A DNA stretch of 22,264 nucleotides, taken from the NCBI GenBank assembly GCA_002350525.1, contig DEFA01000032.1:1-22264 (forward strand), read 5' to 3'. The position numbers were made by a program, and so were the translations under genes. Positions 1-6,613 of the stretch are shown here, in pieces (positions within the stretch are counted from its first letter, which is position 1; each line of letters begins with the position of its first letter). Under the pieces are notes generated by a model, which worked only from the letters and a program-made list of their open reading frames with translations, was not told the DNA's origin and made no database searches. This DNA is from Lachnospiraceae bacterium UBA2864 (GTDB lineage: Bacteria; Bacillota; Clostridia; Lachnospirales; Lachnospiraceae).

Positions 1-89
1 AGCGAAGCGAAAGTGGTGGGAGTATGTCACGGTTATAAGAAATAAGGCTTCCGTATAATTGGGGCTGAAAGAGATATAAGGATAAACAT

Positions 90-374
90 TTGGAAGATAA
101 ATATAATTTACAGAGATTTATAAAAGAACAGCAGAGAGATTATTCGACAGCCTATGTTGAGATATCTCAGGGGAGAAAAAGATCTCATTGGATGTGGTGG
201 ATATTTCCTCAGATTGAAGGGCTTGGAATGACTGCGACTTCTCATAAGTATTCGATTAAGAGTATAGAAGAAGCAATCGCATTTCTCGCGCACCCATATT
301 TAGGGAAGAACATAAGGGAAATATCATCAGTTCAAGCCACTGCTGTATTAAAAAAGTATATGGAAGATTTTTAA
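90..374 (+). CDS. DUF1810 family protein, C-terminally truncated
   Basis: The product (94 residues from a TTG start) carries the N-terminal signature of the DUF1810 family: an LQRFIKEQ opening, the GRKRSHWMWWIFPQ core and the IAFLAHPYLG segment. From memory, family members are about 140 residues long and continue with a conserved FGYPDD..K..SSMTLF block. Here the similarity fades after about residue 78 (NIREISSV), and the short tail ATAVLKKYMEDF is only a weak echo of that block, so roughly the last third is missing. The TTG start is chosen because AAGGA (78-82) lies 7 bases upstream and no in-frame ATG precedes the conserved region. The stop is 13 bases before the phosphoesterase start, so it is probably co-transcribed with it. 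The family's biochemical role is not known to me. It may be a decaying gene. Confidence 0.75.
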   Translation: MEDKYNLQRFIKEQQRDYSTAYVEISQGRKRSHWMWWIFPQIEGLGMTATSHKYSIKSIEEAIAFLAHPYLGKNIREISSVQATAVLKKYMEDF

Positions 375-387
375 GAAGGGGATAAAT

Positions 388-1095
388 TTGAGTAAGGTTT
401 TAGTTATACCGGATGTCCATCTTAAAACATGGATATTTGATAAAGCTGTTAAGATAATAGAAGAAAATGAGTTTGACAATATAGTCCTGCTTGGAGACCT
501 GGTTGATGACTGGGATCAGGAACTGAATATAAAACTATATAAAGAAACTCTTGATAAAGTTTATGATTTTGTGACTAGGTATCCTGAAACATTGCTATGT
601 CTTGGGAATCACGATGTCAGTTATCTGTGGGAGGCTTTTGAGACAGGCTATTCAGTTTATGCACGGAATACAGTTGTAGATGGAATTAATAAAATAATGT
701 ATGCAATGCCTGCTGATAATGTAGGATTTATTCATAAGATAGATAATGTTTTGTTCAGTCATGCTGGGCTGACAGAAAGATTTCTTATAACTAATTTTGG
801 TTATGGCGAGAACTTAGGGATAGAATATATATTGCGGCAGATCAATCAGATGGGTATGGATAAATTATGGAACGATCATTCTCCTATATGGGCGCGTCCT
901 CAGAATAGTCAGATGAGAATGTATCCTCCAGATATGCTTCAGATTGTCGGACATACTCCGGTAAAGGGGGTTGTTCAGGAAGGAAATCTTGTATCTACGG
1001 ATAATTTTTCTACATATCGCGATGGAACTCCTATAGGTGATGAAAAATTTATATGGGTCGATACAGAAAAAATGGAGATTATTATTTTGGAGTAG
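388..1095 (+). CDS. Calcineurin-like metallophosphoesterase
   Basis: This 235-residue protein has the full calcineurin-like phosphoesterase motif series in order: D9-x-H11 (PDVH), G36-D37 (LLGDLVDD), GNHD at 73-76, SHAG at 124-127 and GHTP at 188-191. These provide the ligands for a two-metal centre. The motif style (GNHD, SHAG, then W-x-RP and VGHTPV) is that of the PPP/ApaH-like branch, whose members act on phosphoproteins, dinucleoside polyphosphates or nucleic-acid phosphates. The substrate cannot be told from sequence. The start is TTG, with AAGGGG just upstream of it. There is no signal peptide, so it is cytoplasmic. It sits between the DUF1810 gene and the PARG-like gene with 13- and 5-base gaps, which indicates one operon. 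Confidence 0.88.
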   Translation: MSKVLVIPDVHLKTWIFDKAVKIIEENEFDNIVLLGDLVDDWDQELNIKLYKETLDKVYDFVTRYPETLLCLGNHDVSYLWEAFETGYSVYARNTVVDGINKIMYAMPADNVGFIHKIDNVLFSHAGLTERFLITNFGYGENLGIEYILRQINQMGMDKLWNDHSPIWARPQNSQMRMYPPDMLQIVGHTPVKGVVQEGNLVSTDNFSTYRDGTPIGDEKFIWVDTEKMEIIILE

Positions 1096-1100
1096 TAATT

Positions 1101-1853
1101 ATGGGAAGAAAAGAACAAATGAGGGAAGTGGCTCAGAAACATACGGAGACCATGGATAAAATGTACTCTGAGCAAGTAAAGATAAGTGTCTCTAATACAC
1201 ACATATATGGAGTTGAGTTTAATAGAGAAAATGTAGATGGAAAAAGCGCTGAGTTTACGCTTGAACAGTCGTATACTCAGGATAGTGTTATAAGGAATGC
1301 GGAAAAAGGGAAAGTAGCAGTGCTTAATTTTGCAAGTTACAGACATCCTGGTGGCGGATTCATAAATGGAGCGATGGCTCAGGAAGAAGCTATATGTCAC
1401 GATTCATTTTTATATAATGTAATTCGTGAGTTTGGCGAATACTACGAGTGGAATGAAGCCAATTATAATATGGGGTTATATAAAAACAGAGCTCTATATT
1501 CTCCGGATGTCTATTTTTTCAGTAAGGATGGGTGTGATTTTGTCAAAGCAGATGTAATAACATGCGCAGCACCTAACCGTTCGGTGATTTTTAAGGCTAA
1601 GAGGTTTTCTGAAGATGATAATGGAAGAGCACTTAAGGATAGAATAAGATTCATAAGGGATATTTGTGATACAGAAATGGTGGATACACTCATCGCTGGT
1701 GCATTTGGTTGTGGTGTATTTGCGCAGAAACCTGAGATGGTAGCTCGATACTTTATAGAACTATTTAAAGATACTACTGTAAAAAATGTTATATTTGCAG
1801 TTCCGCCTGATCGAAATTATGATGCTTTTCAGAAAGAACTGAGTAATGTTTGA
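1101..1853 (+). CDS. PARG/macro-fold protein, TIGR02452 (DUF2263) family
   Basis: The protein is predicted to be a microbial poly(ADP-ribose) glycohydrolase-like enzyme that hydrolyses ADP-ribose linkages. With the ATG at 1101 as start it has 250 residues. The diagnostic stretch is LNFASYRHPGGGF followed by NGAMAQEE: a GGG loop at 84-86 and paired glutamates at 95-96, matching the GGG-(x)n-QEE catalytic signature of PARG. A second family signature, GAFGCGVFAQKP, lies near residue 205. The frame opens further upstream at 1053, but that start lies inside the phosphoesterase gene; the ATG at 1101 has TTGGAG (1087-1092) ahead of it and begins just after the preceding stop. Cytoplasmic. The exact substrate (protein-ADP-ribose, PAR or a free metabolite) is inference. 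Confidence 0.85.
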   Translation: MGRKEQMREVAQKHTETMDKMYSEQVKISVSNTHIYGVEFNRENVDGKSAEFTLEQSYTQDSVIRNAEKGKVAVLNFASYRHPGGGFINGAMAQEEAICHDSFLYNVIREFGEYYEWNEANYNMGLYKNRALYSPDVYFFSKDGCDFVKADVITCAAPNRSVIFKAKRFSEDDNGRALKDRIRFIRDICDTEMVDTLIAGAFGCGVFAQKPEMVARYFIELFKDTTVKNVIFAVPPDRNYDAFQKELSNV

Positions 1854-1890
1854 TAGAAATAAATAAAGCTTACCGGAGAAGGGAAGGATT

Positions 1891-2478
1891 ATGGATGACA
1901 GACTGAAAAAACAATTGGACTTTTCTCTTGAGATTGATAAGGAAAAGAATGTTTTTCGGCAAACACATCTCTCGGAGCATGGGAGAAATGAAAATGATGC
2001 CGAGCATGCGTGGCATATGGCAATAATGGCATATCTACTTCGAGAATATGCGAACGAGGAAGTGGATATTGCAAAAGTCATGCTGATGTGCCTCATTCAT
2101 GATATTGTGGAAATTGACGCTGGAGATACCTATGCGTATGATACAGAGAGAATCGCAACTCAAAAAATCAGAGAGGATGCCGCAAAGGAAAGAATCTTTT
2201 CCCTGCTTCCTGATGATCAGAAAGCAGAGATGATTTCGTTGTTTGACGAGTTTGAAGAGTATCAATCGCCAGAGGCAAAGTTTGCCCATGCAATGGACAA
2301 TTTGCAGCCCCTCATCCTGAATAACAGTAATGATGGAGGAGACTGGAAAGAACACGCAGTTACAGCTGAAACAATCTACAGCCGACAGACAAAGACAAGG
2401 TTGGGATCAGAAAAGCTATTTGAAGTAACGGATCAGATTATTCAAGAGAATATTAAAAAGGGGAATCTGTCCGAATAA
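1891..2478 (+). CDS. HD-domain metal-dependent hydrolase (YfbR/HDDC2-like)
   Basis: This 195-residue protein has the HD superfamily metal-binding set: H39 in the AEHAWHMA segment, H70-D71 in LIHDIVEIDAGD (followed by E74 and D79), and a late aspartate in HAMDNLQPL. This arrangement and length match the COG1896 group, which includes the 5'-deoxynucleotidase YfbR and eukaryotic HDDC2. The expected activity is removal of phosphate from a nucleotide, although substrates vary in this group. The ribosome binding site GGAGAAGGGAAGG (within 1876-1889) is strong. It begins 37 bases after the PARG-like gene, so it may belong to the same transcript. In an ADP-ribose-processing module it could act on the nucleotide released; that is inference. 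Confidence 0.85.
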   Translation: MDDRLKKQLDFSLEIDKEKNVFRQTHLSEHGRNENDAEHAWHMAIMAYLLREYANEEVDIAKVMLMCLIHDIVEIDAGDTYAYDTERIATQKIREDAAKERIFSLLPDDQKAEMISLFDEFEEYQSPEAKFAHAMDNLQPLILNNSNDGGDWKEHAVTAETIYSRQTKTRLGSEKLFEVTDQIIQENIKKGNLSE

Positions 2479-2573
2479 ATATAAATTCTCGTTTGTCGAA
2501 ATGAACATTCGTACTATATCTCGGAAGTAATTTAACTAAAATGTAAAGAGAAAGTCTCCGTAGATTCTTTGAT

Positions 2574-2602
2574 AACTTTATTCTACTCGTTATAAAGTTT
2601 TA
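2574..2602 (+). terminator. Weak intrinsic terminator candidate after the HD gene
   Basis: An 8-bp perfect stem (AACTTTAT at 2574-2581 with ATAAAGTT at 2592-2599) with a 10-base loop is followed by a few T residues. The stem is AT-rich, so terminator strength is doubtful. It lies between the HD gene and the next gene. Confidence 0.3.
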
Positions 2603-2617
2603 AGCTTATTCAAAATT

Positions 2618-3175
2618 ATGGAAAATAGAATGGATATATATAAATGTACAATAGTAGATATTGCTTATTATGAAAATGAGAAACAAGTTATAGTTAATGT
2701 GGATATTCAAGATGATATCATTGAAATGAGTTGCGAAGTGAACGGTATATGCTTTTCATCCTCCGGTGAGTATTATTTTGATACATTTCAATCATTGAGG
2801 GATCGACTTCTGGAACTTGGGTATGGAATTAAATGTAATGGTTCAAGAATAAATGCAATTCAATCAGGAATGAGGGGATATAGCGAGAATATATATCTTG
2901 TGGAAATCGGAAAGCAAGCATTAAACAAGGATATATTCCGTATCTGGGATTATGCAGACATAAAAGATTTTCCATCGACGGACGAGCAAAAGATATATGC
3001 AAACAAGTGGTATAAAAGTTTGGATCCAAGTGTTGTGATAGATAAAAACATTATAACAAGTTTTTGTCCTGAAACCGCTCCGTTGGTTGCTATTTCCTTA
3101 CTGGAAATGCTTGTTGGAAAAGAAAAGGCCGAGATTGTTGCTACTGCAATGGGATTTCAACTAGCAAAATTATAG
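2618..3175 (+). CDS. Hypothetical protein, 185 aa
   Basis: I do not recognise a named domain. The protein is soluble, with no signal peptide or membrane segment. The N-terminal half looks beta-rich (repeated charged/hydrophobic alternation up to about residue 80). The middle has a striking, probably conserved segment around residues 70-110 (GYGIKCNGSRINAIQSGMRGY, then IYLVEIGKQA), and the last 35 residues (TAPLVAISLLEMLVGKEKAE) look helical. The ATG at 2618 has no good ribosome binding site; the ATG at 2630 is an alternative with an equally weak one. The gene stands alone, with weak hairpins on both sides. Codon use is AT-rich, like the following toxin-antitoxin genes. Confidence 0.65.
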   Translation: MENRMDIYKCTIVDIAYYENEKQVIVNVDIQDDIIEMSCEVNGICFSSSGEYYFDTFQSLRDRLLELGYGIKCNGSRINAIQSGMRGYSENIYLVEIGKQALNKDIFRIWDYADIKDFPSTDEQKIYANKWYKSLDPSVVIDKNIITSFCPETAPLVAISLLEMLVGKEKAEIVATAMGFQLAKL

Positions 3176-3190
3176 AAAGAAACTAGGTGT

Positions 3191-3218
3191 AAAACATTAA
3201 AGTACAAAATGTTTTTAT
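3191..3218 (+). terminator. Weak intrinsic terminator candidate
   Basis: An 8-bp stem (AAAACATT at 3191-3198 with AATGTTTT at 3208-3215) is followed by one more T and then A. It lies 15 bases past the stop of the 185-residue hypothetical gene. The stem is AT-rich and the T-run short, so support is modest. Confidence 0.35.
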
Positions 3219-3265
3219 CATGATGAAAAAATAGTAATCTGCTGCAAATTCATCTACTAATTATG

Positions 3266-3294
3266 TTGCAAAAACGTATTATATGTATTACAAT
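3266..3294 (+). promoter_or_regulatory. Promoter of the toxin-antitoxin operon
   Basis: TTGCAA (3266-3271) and TACAAT (3289-3294) are separated by exactly 17 bases, a good sigma-A type promoter. The -10 box lies within the left arm of the palindromic operator, as expected for autorepression. Confidence 0.65.
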
Positions 3295-3321
3295 CTAAAT
3301 ATAAAACGATTGTTATATACA
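3284..3321 (+). promoter_or_regulatory. Palindromic operator of the toxin-antitoxin operon
   Basis: Left arm TGTATTACAATC (3284-3295) and right arm GATTGTTATATACA (3308-3321) form an interrupted inverted repeat (a perfect GATTGT/ACAATC core plus TGTAT/ATACA ends). It covers the -10 box and the region just upstream of the antitoxin start. Phd/YefM antitoxins usually repress their own operon through such palindromes; binding here is inferred. Confidence 0.55.
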
Positions 3322-3338
3322 TGAACAGGAGGTGCGAT

Positions 3339-3593
3339 ATGCCCAATATTATGCCTATATCTGAATTGAGAAATTATACAAAGGTTGTGAATAATGTTAA
3401 ATATGGAAATCGTGTTTATTTAACAAAAAATGGATATGATCAAGTTACTATGATTAATTCCAAAGAGCTTGATGAAATAGAGAAAGAACTTGCTTTATAT
3501 CGCTTTAAGCTTGAGATGGAAAAGGGCGAAAGATCAATTCTTGAAAGTGGTACTATTTCATCAGAAGATTTAAAGAAGGAACTTGAAATCTAA
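3339..3593 (+). CDS. Type II antitoxin, Phd/YefM family
   Basis: This is an 84-residue antitoxin. The N-terminal pattern MPNIMPISELRNYTKVVNN followed by VYLTKNGYDQVTMI is the Phd/YefM DNA-binding fold, and the acidic, helical C-terminus (SEDLKKELEI) is the usual toxin-neutralising tail. The ATG at 3339 is chosen over the in-frame ATG at 3321 because AGGAGG (3327-3332) sits 6 bases before it and the upstream ATG overlaps that site and the operator. The partner toxin starts 3 bases after its stop. Expected role: bind and inhibit the toxin and, in complex with it, repress the operon. Confidence 0.88.
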   Translation: MPNIMPISELRNYTKVVNNVKYGNRVYLTKNGYDQVTMINSKELDEIEKELALYRFKLEMEKGERSILESGTISSEDLKKELEI

Positions 3594-3596
3594 CAT

Positions 3597-3944
3597 ATGA
3601 ATAAACTTGAATATTCAGATCTTGTAAAAAGAAAAATGAAAAAACTAAAAATATGGCTTACAGATCATTATGATCTGGATACTGCCAAGAGTATTCTGTC
3701 TGAAATGATGACTGATGCTGACAGATTAAAAGAATATGAAGAAAGCGGAACTAGTATAGCAGAAACTTATGGGATAGAAACAGATTATTGGTATCTTTTC
3801 ACACATCAGCATTATTTGGTATATAGATTTGAGATTGGTAAAGTGACTGTAGTTCAGATGTTTAATGAAAAAGAAGATTTTATGATGAAATTGTTTGGAA
3901 TATCTGGGCGTACTCAAGAATCAATAGATTACTGGGGAGAATAA
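3597..3944 (+). CDS. Type II toxin, RelE/ParE superfamily-like
   Basis: The 115-residue product follows the antitoxin with a 3-base gap, the standard antitoxin-toxin order. The opening (LEYSDLVKRKMKKLKIWLTDHY, then DLDTAKSILSEMM) is the helical N-terminus of ParE/RelE toxins, and the strands ending in YLFTHQHYLVYRFEIGKVTVVQMFNE match the beta core seen in this superfamily. At 115 residues it is slightly longer than typical members (90-105). Whether it cleaves ribosome-bound mRNA (RelE-like) or poisons gyrase (ParE-like) cannot be decided from sequence. Both reading frames are intact, so the module could be active. Confidence 0.8.
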   Translation: MNKLEYSDLVKRKMKKLKIWLTDHYDLDTAKSILSEMMTDADRLKEYEESGTSIAETYGIETDYWYLFTHQHYLVYRFEIGKVTVVQMFNEKEDFMMKLFGISGRTQESIDYWGE

Positions 3945-3945
3945 G

Positions 3946-3965
3946 AAGCGATTGAAAAGTCGCTT
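3946..3965 (+). other. Small hairpin after the toxin gene
   Basis: A 6-bp stem (AAGCGA at 3946-3951 with TCGCTT at 3960-3965) starts 2 bases after the toxin stop. No T-run follows, so it may be an mRNA 3'-end structure rather than a terminator. Confidence 0.3.
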
Positions 3966-4024
3966 ATTGAGTTTAATCGGAAGAAACCTTACCAAGGCAT
4001 TATGTAATATATGATTTTTTACGA

Positions 4025-4056
4025 CCGCTATGAGATATATTTTTCATGGCGGTTTT
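4025..4056 (+). terminator. Candidate intrinsic terminator
   Basis: CCGCTATGA (4025-4033) pairs with TCATGGCGG (4044-4052) through 9 base pairs including one G-U, with a 10-base loop, followed by TTTT (4053-4056). It is the first terminator-like structure after the toxin-antitoxin operon, 80 bases past the toxin stop. Confidence 0.5.
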
Positions 4057-4320
4057 CCATATTTTATTAGAGCTCTGGCATTTATTCTTATTGCCTGTGG
4101 CAATAGAACGGAAGAGTGCACATCATTTCCCTTGTATTTTGCCTTATGGGGATTTTACAAGGGAAAGTTTATATATAAGGGTATGGAACTATTTAAGATA
4201 TTCATTAGGAATTGAAAAGTGTCTTAAAGTGTAGGAAACGGATATTGAGATTCATGGGAAACGTGATAAAATTCCCTTAATCGCAAAGAAATAATGAGAT
4301 TAAGGGAATTATAATAATTT
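4057..4320. other. Gene-free stretch rich in hairpins
   Basis: No convincing gene was found here; two overlapping short frames lack ribosome binding sites and recognisable domains. The stretch contains three clear inverted repeats: ATTGCC/GGCAAT with a 3-base loop (about 4090-4104), TCCCTTGTA/TACAAGGGA (4128-4136 with 4156-4164), and a perfect 13-bp stem AATTCCCTTAATC/GATTAAGGGAATT (4270-4282 with 4298-4310). Together with the hairpin at 4025-4056 it looks like a structured RNA or a decayed repeat element. No known RNA family could be assigned. Confidence 0.4.
4270..4318 (+). terminator. Perfect 13-bp hairpin, possible bidirectional terminator
   Basis: AATTCCCTTAATC (4270-4282) and GATTAAGGGAATT (4298-4310) form a perfect 13-bp stem with a 15-base loop. 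It is flanked by A-rich sequence upstream and ATAATAATTT downstream, so it could terminate weakly in either direction. Confidence 0.4.
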
Positions 4321-4323
4321 ATA

Positions 4324-4464
4324 ATGGCAATGGGCATCTATATGATGGTTCAGAATTGTTGTGGAAGCATGGTTTCGGGAATAGATATCATTGCGGTTCT
4401 TTTGGTGATAATACTTGGTACTGTTATTTGGAAATTTCCAGTTAAACGTAGCAATGGGAGTTGA
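4324..4464 (+). CDS. Possible small membrane protein, 46 aa
   Basis: An open frame of 46 codons encodes a short soluble lead (through VQNCCGSMVS) and one hydrophobic helix (GIDIIAVLLVIILGTVIW) with a basic end (KFPVKR). This is a typical layout for a small inner-membrane protein. There is no convincing ribosome binding site before any of its ATG codons (4324, 4330, 4342), which is the main argument against it. It precedes another single-span membrane protein by 35 bases. Function unknown. Confidence 0.3.
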   Translation: MAMGIYMMVQNCCGSMVSGIDIIAVLLVIILGTVIWKFPVKRSNGS

Positions 4465-4499
4465 TTTTCTTGGCATAGAAAATCATCAGGAAAAGTGAG

Positions 4500-4976
4500 T
4501 TGGGGAAAATGAAGCGTAAGATTGTAATAATCTCTGTAATTGCAATTATTCTTATAGTACTTTTGTCAACAATTCTATGCTTATCACAGTTTCATTTTGA
4601 TTTTTCACAGGATTACAGAAGTATAGAAGGATATGAAAATATAGTTTTCAAGGATCCAAAGAGCGGTCAGTGTTTTCGATTATGTGCTTGGGGATTACTG
4701 ATAACAGATAGTCCTGATGAATTCGAGGATCATCGAGATCTTGTATCGTCTTCCGAATATCAGTTATTAGTTGAGAATACTGATGCTGAAAATATATGGC
4801 AAGTAGTTTCCACTCCTGATGGAAGATACATTTTGTATGTTGAGATAATAAATGTTGGCACAGGAGCAACAACAGATGAAGATGAAGTATATTACAGAGT
4901 TTATTCGATAGAAGATGGCACGAGCACAACCATTTATTCCGGTTACAGACAATTCCTGCTGGTTGATTGGAAATAA
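4500..4976 (+). CDS. Hypothetical membrane-anchored protein, 158 aa
   Basis: The N-terminus has basic residues (KMKRK) followed by one long hydrophobic helix (residues about 8-30, IVIISVIAIILIVLLSTILC), then about 125 residues expected to lie outside the membrane. That part contains YILYVEIINVG and VYYRVYSIEDG, which looks like a small beta-rich domain of unknown type. The segment VVSTPDGRYILYVE resembles one blade of a propeller-like repeat, but only one is visible. Start choice is uncertain: TTG at 4500 has AGGA (4488-4491) 8 bases upstream, while ATG at 4509 would remove only three residues. Not a recognised family. Confidence 0.6.
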   Translation: MGKMKRKIVIISVIAIILIVLLSTILCLSQFHFDFSQDYRSIEGYENIVFKDPKSGQCFRLCAWGLLITDSPDEFEDHRDLVSSSEYQLLVENTDAENIWQVVSTPDGRYILYVEIINVGTGATTDEDEVYYRVYSIEDGTSTTIYSGYRQFLLVDWK

Positions 4977-5065
4977 CTGTCAGATGTCGGTAAAATCGGA
5001 AGATACATATATAGACTCGGAGATTCCAGCAGATTAGAGCAGATGTAGGACATATTCTGAGTGAA

Positions 5066-5750
5066 TTGTGCAAGAGAAAGATTATCTTTATACTAAAACT
5101 ACCAGGAGAAGAGTTGTTTATAACAACGAAGCTTTGGAACAGCTCTCACAGCTATGATCTTACAATGAGTTCTTTTGAAGAGTCATTACAGAAGCTTGGC
5201 CTTGACTATGTGGATCTGTATCTTATCCATTGGCCGAATCCGGCACCTTTCAAAGACCATTGGGAAGAGGCGAATGCCGAGACCTGGAAGGCTATGGAAG
5301 AGTTATATGAAGCAGGAAAGATCAGAGCAATCGGAATCAGTAATTTCAGACAGCAACATATAGATGCGCTTCTGAAAACAGCAAAGATTAAACCTATGGT
5401 TAATCAGATAAGGTTATGTCCGGGAGAAACTCAGGATGATGTTGTAGATTACAGCAGATCTCAGGGGTATGCTTCTCGAGGCATACAGCCCTCTTGGAAC
5501 CGGGAAAATATTTGATGTTCCCGAAATGCAGGCGCTTGCCGAAAAGTATGGCCGCTCAATTGCGCAGATATGTATCAGATGGAGTCTGGACAGAGGATAT
5601 CTTCCGCTTCCGAAATCTGTTACTCCGTCAAGAATAGAAGAAAACCTTAAGGTTTTTGATTTTGAACTTGAGGAAGCGGATGTACAGCTTATCGCAGGAC
5701 TTAAGGGCTGCGTTGGCTTATCCGGTGATCCTGATACTATGCTGTTTTAA
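5066..5750 (+). pseudogene. Aldo-keto reductase, broken (no N-terminus, +1 frameshift)
   Basis: Two reading frames together encode the C-terminal three quarters of an aldo-keto reductase of the 2,5-diketo-D-gluconate reductase type. The first (5066-5515) has GEELFITTKLWNSSHSY, DYVDLYLIHWP with the conserved lysine and histidine regions, and KIRAIGISNF; it then loses homology after SQG. The second (5469-5750) resumes with MLLEAYSPLGTGKIF and the NADPH-binding PLPKSVTPSRIEENL. The join lies at about 5462-5468 and needs removal of a single base (T at 5468). The N-terminal 60-70 residues, including the catalytic Asp and Tyr, are absent; only a faint remnant (ADVGHILSE, in frame from about 5039) is visible. 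Intact enzymes would reduce aldehydes or keto-sugars using NADPH. As it stands it is a pseudogene, unless both defects are assembly errors. Confidence 0.85.
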
Positions 5751-5755
5751 TACAA

Positions 5756-6613
5756 CTATCGTTTTTGATACTTTTTGGGTGAAGTCCCTACAATCTTAGA
5801 AAATGATCTGGAAAAATTCGAATAATTATTAAAGCCTGAATTATAACAGGCGGATAAAGGTGTATGACCCTTGCGCAGCAGATGCTGTGCAAGGGTTATT
5901 TTCTTTATCAGAATAAAATGCTGAAGAGGTATTCCTGTAAATGATTTGAATATCCGGCTGAGGTAATCCGGATTATGATGATACATTTCACCAAGACCTG
6001 ATACCGTAATGTTGTCGGAGGTATGCTCATTTATATAGTTAATAACATTTCTTATGATATCGGGCATGATTCCGGTGTATGGTAAAGATTCGTTTTTCAG
6101 AAACATGCGATTGACCATTATCATAATCTGAATTAAGAGCGAATCAGATAGAAGGTCAGATCCGTATGAGGATTCGTCCAGGCTCTTTTCGAGGCTATCT
6201 GAAAGGCGTATAAATTCATCAATTTCCGCTTCGTTTAATCTGATCAGATTTATGTCAGTTGTCGAACTGTTGTTGAAACATGAAGAAAGGTCGACACCAT
6301 TGCTGCTTAATTCCGATAGTTTGTTTTCGCGTATATTTATAAAGATTCGTTCATATTTTATCCGGGCATCTGCACGGGAACAATGAAATGAATAGACCGG
6401 AGACAGTATCAGGTCACCTCTTTCAAGCTTTTTGCCGGAGCTTTCTATGTAGTAGTCTGCATTCCCCGATAGAAACAGAAATATTTCATAGCCGTCATGG
6501 TTATGGAAGAGTATTTCATCGAATTGAGGAAGTGCATCATCTTTATGTTTGCATATGATATCCGTATCAAGTAAAGAAAATATTTTTCTGGATTGTTTTT
6601 TTTCTGCTTTCAT
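5756..6613 (-). CDS. AraC family transcriptional regulator
   Basis: This 285-residue protein is encoded on the minus strand. The N-terminal half (about residues 15-110) is a cupin-like sensing domain, with FDEILFHNHDGYEIFLFLSG and a LERGDLILSPVYSFH turn typical of sugar-sensing AraC proteins. The C-terminal 100 residues carry the two helix-turn-helix units: ITVSGLGEMYHHNPDYLSRIFKSFTG and the signature PLSACYNSGFNNYSNFSRSFSKIVGTSPKKYQ. The ATG at 6613 is preferred to the longer frame, whose extra 139 residues overlap the GH115 gene and look non-coding; its ribosome binding site is poor. It is divergent from the GH115 gene across a 169-base shared control region, so it is probably the activator of GH115 and the solute-binding protein. 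Confidence 0.9.
   Translation of the reverse strand: MKAEKKQSRKIFSLLDTDIICKHKDDALPQFDEILFHNHDGYEIFLFLSGNADYYIESSGKKLERGDLILSPVYSFHCSRADARIKYERIFINIRENKLSELSSNGVDLSSCFNNSSTTDINLIRLNEAEIDEFIRLSDSLEKSLDESSYGSDLLSDSLLIQIMIMVNRMFLKNESLPYTGIMPDIIRNVINYINEHTSDNITVSGLGEMYHHNPDYLSRIFKSFTGIPLQHFILIKKITLAQHLLRKGHTPLSACYNSGFNNYSNFSRSFSKIVGTSPKKYQKR
5867..5903 (+). terminator. Strong inverted repeat inside the AraC gene, plus-strand terminator shape
   Basis: ACCCTTGCGCAGCA (5867-5880) pairs with TGCTGTGCAAGGGT (5883-5896): 13 Watson-Crick pairs plus one G-T. It is followed on the plus strand by TATTTTCTTT. Read on the plus strand it has the form of an intrinsic terminator for transcripts coming through the aldo-keto reductase remnant. 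On the minus strand the same bases encode LAQHLLRKG in the AraC DNA-binding domain. Confidence 0.45.

Noticed and set aside
1..89. Possible tail of an upstream gene (frame ending in WWEYVTVIRNKASV at about 56-58)
   Set aside because: Only about 18 codons are visible and there is no recognisable motif, so it cannot be told from chance open sequence.
975..1400. 141-residue minus-strand frame opposite the phosphoesterase and PARG-like genes
   Set aside because: It lies antisense to two genes with clear catalytic motifs, shows no domain and has an atypical composition.
3971..3998. Segment TTTAATCGGAAGAAACCTTACCAAGGC resembling, in pieces, a conserved 16S rRNA region
   Set aside because: Only about 19 bases match, with an extra base, and there is no flanking rRNA sequence. 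Too short to call an rRNA fragment or attachment site.
4030..4234. Two overlapping hydrophobic frames (61 and 62 residues) after the toxin-antitoxin operon
   Set aside because: Neither has a ribosome binding site or a recognisable family. The first starts inside a terminator hairpin and both cover strong inverted repeats, so a non-coding element is more likely.
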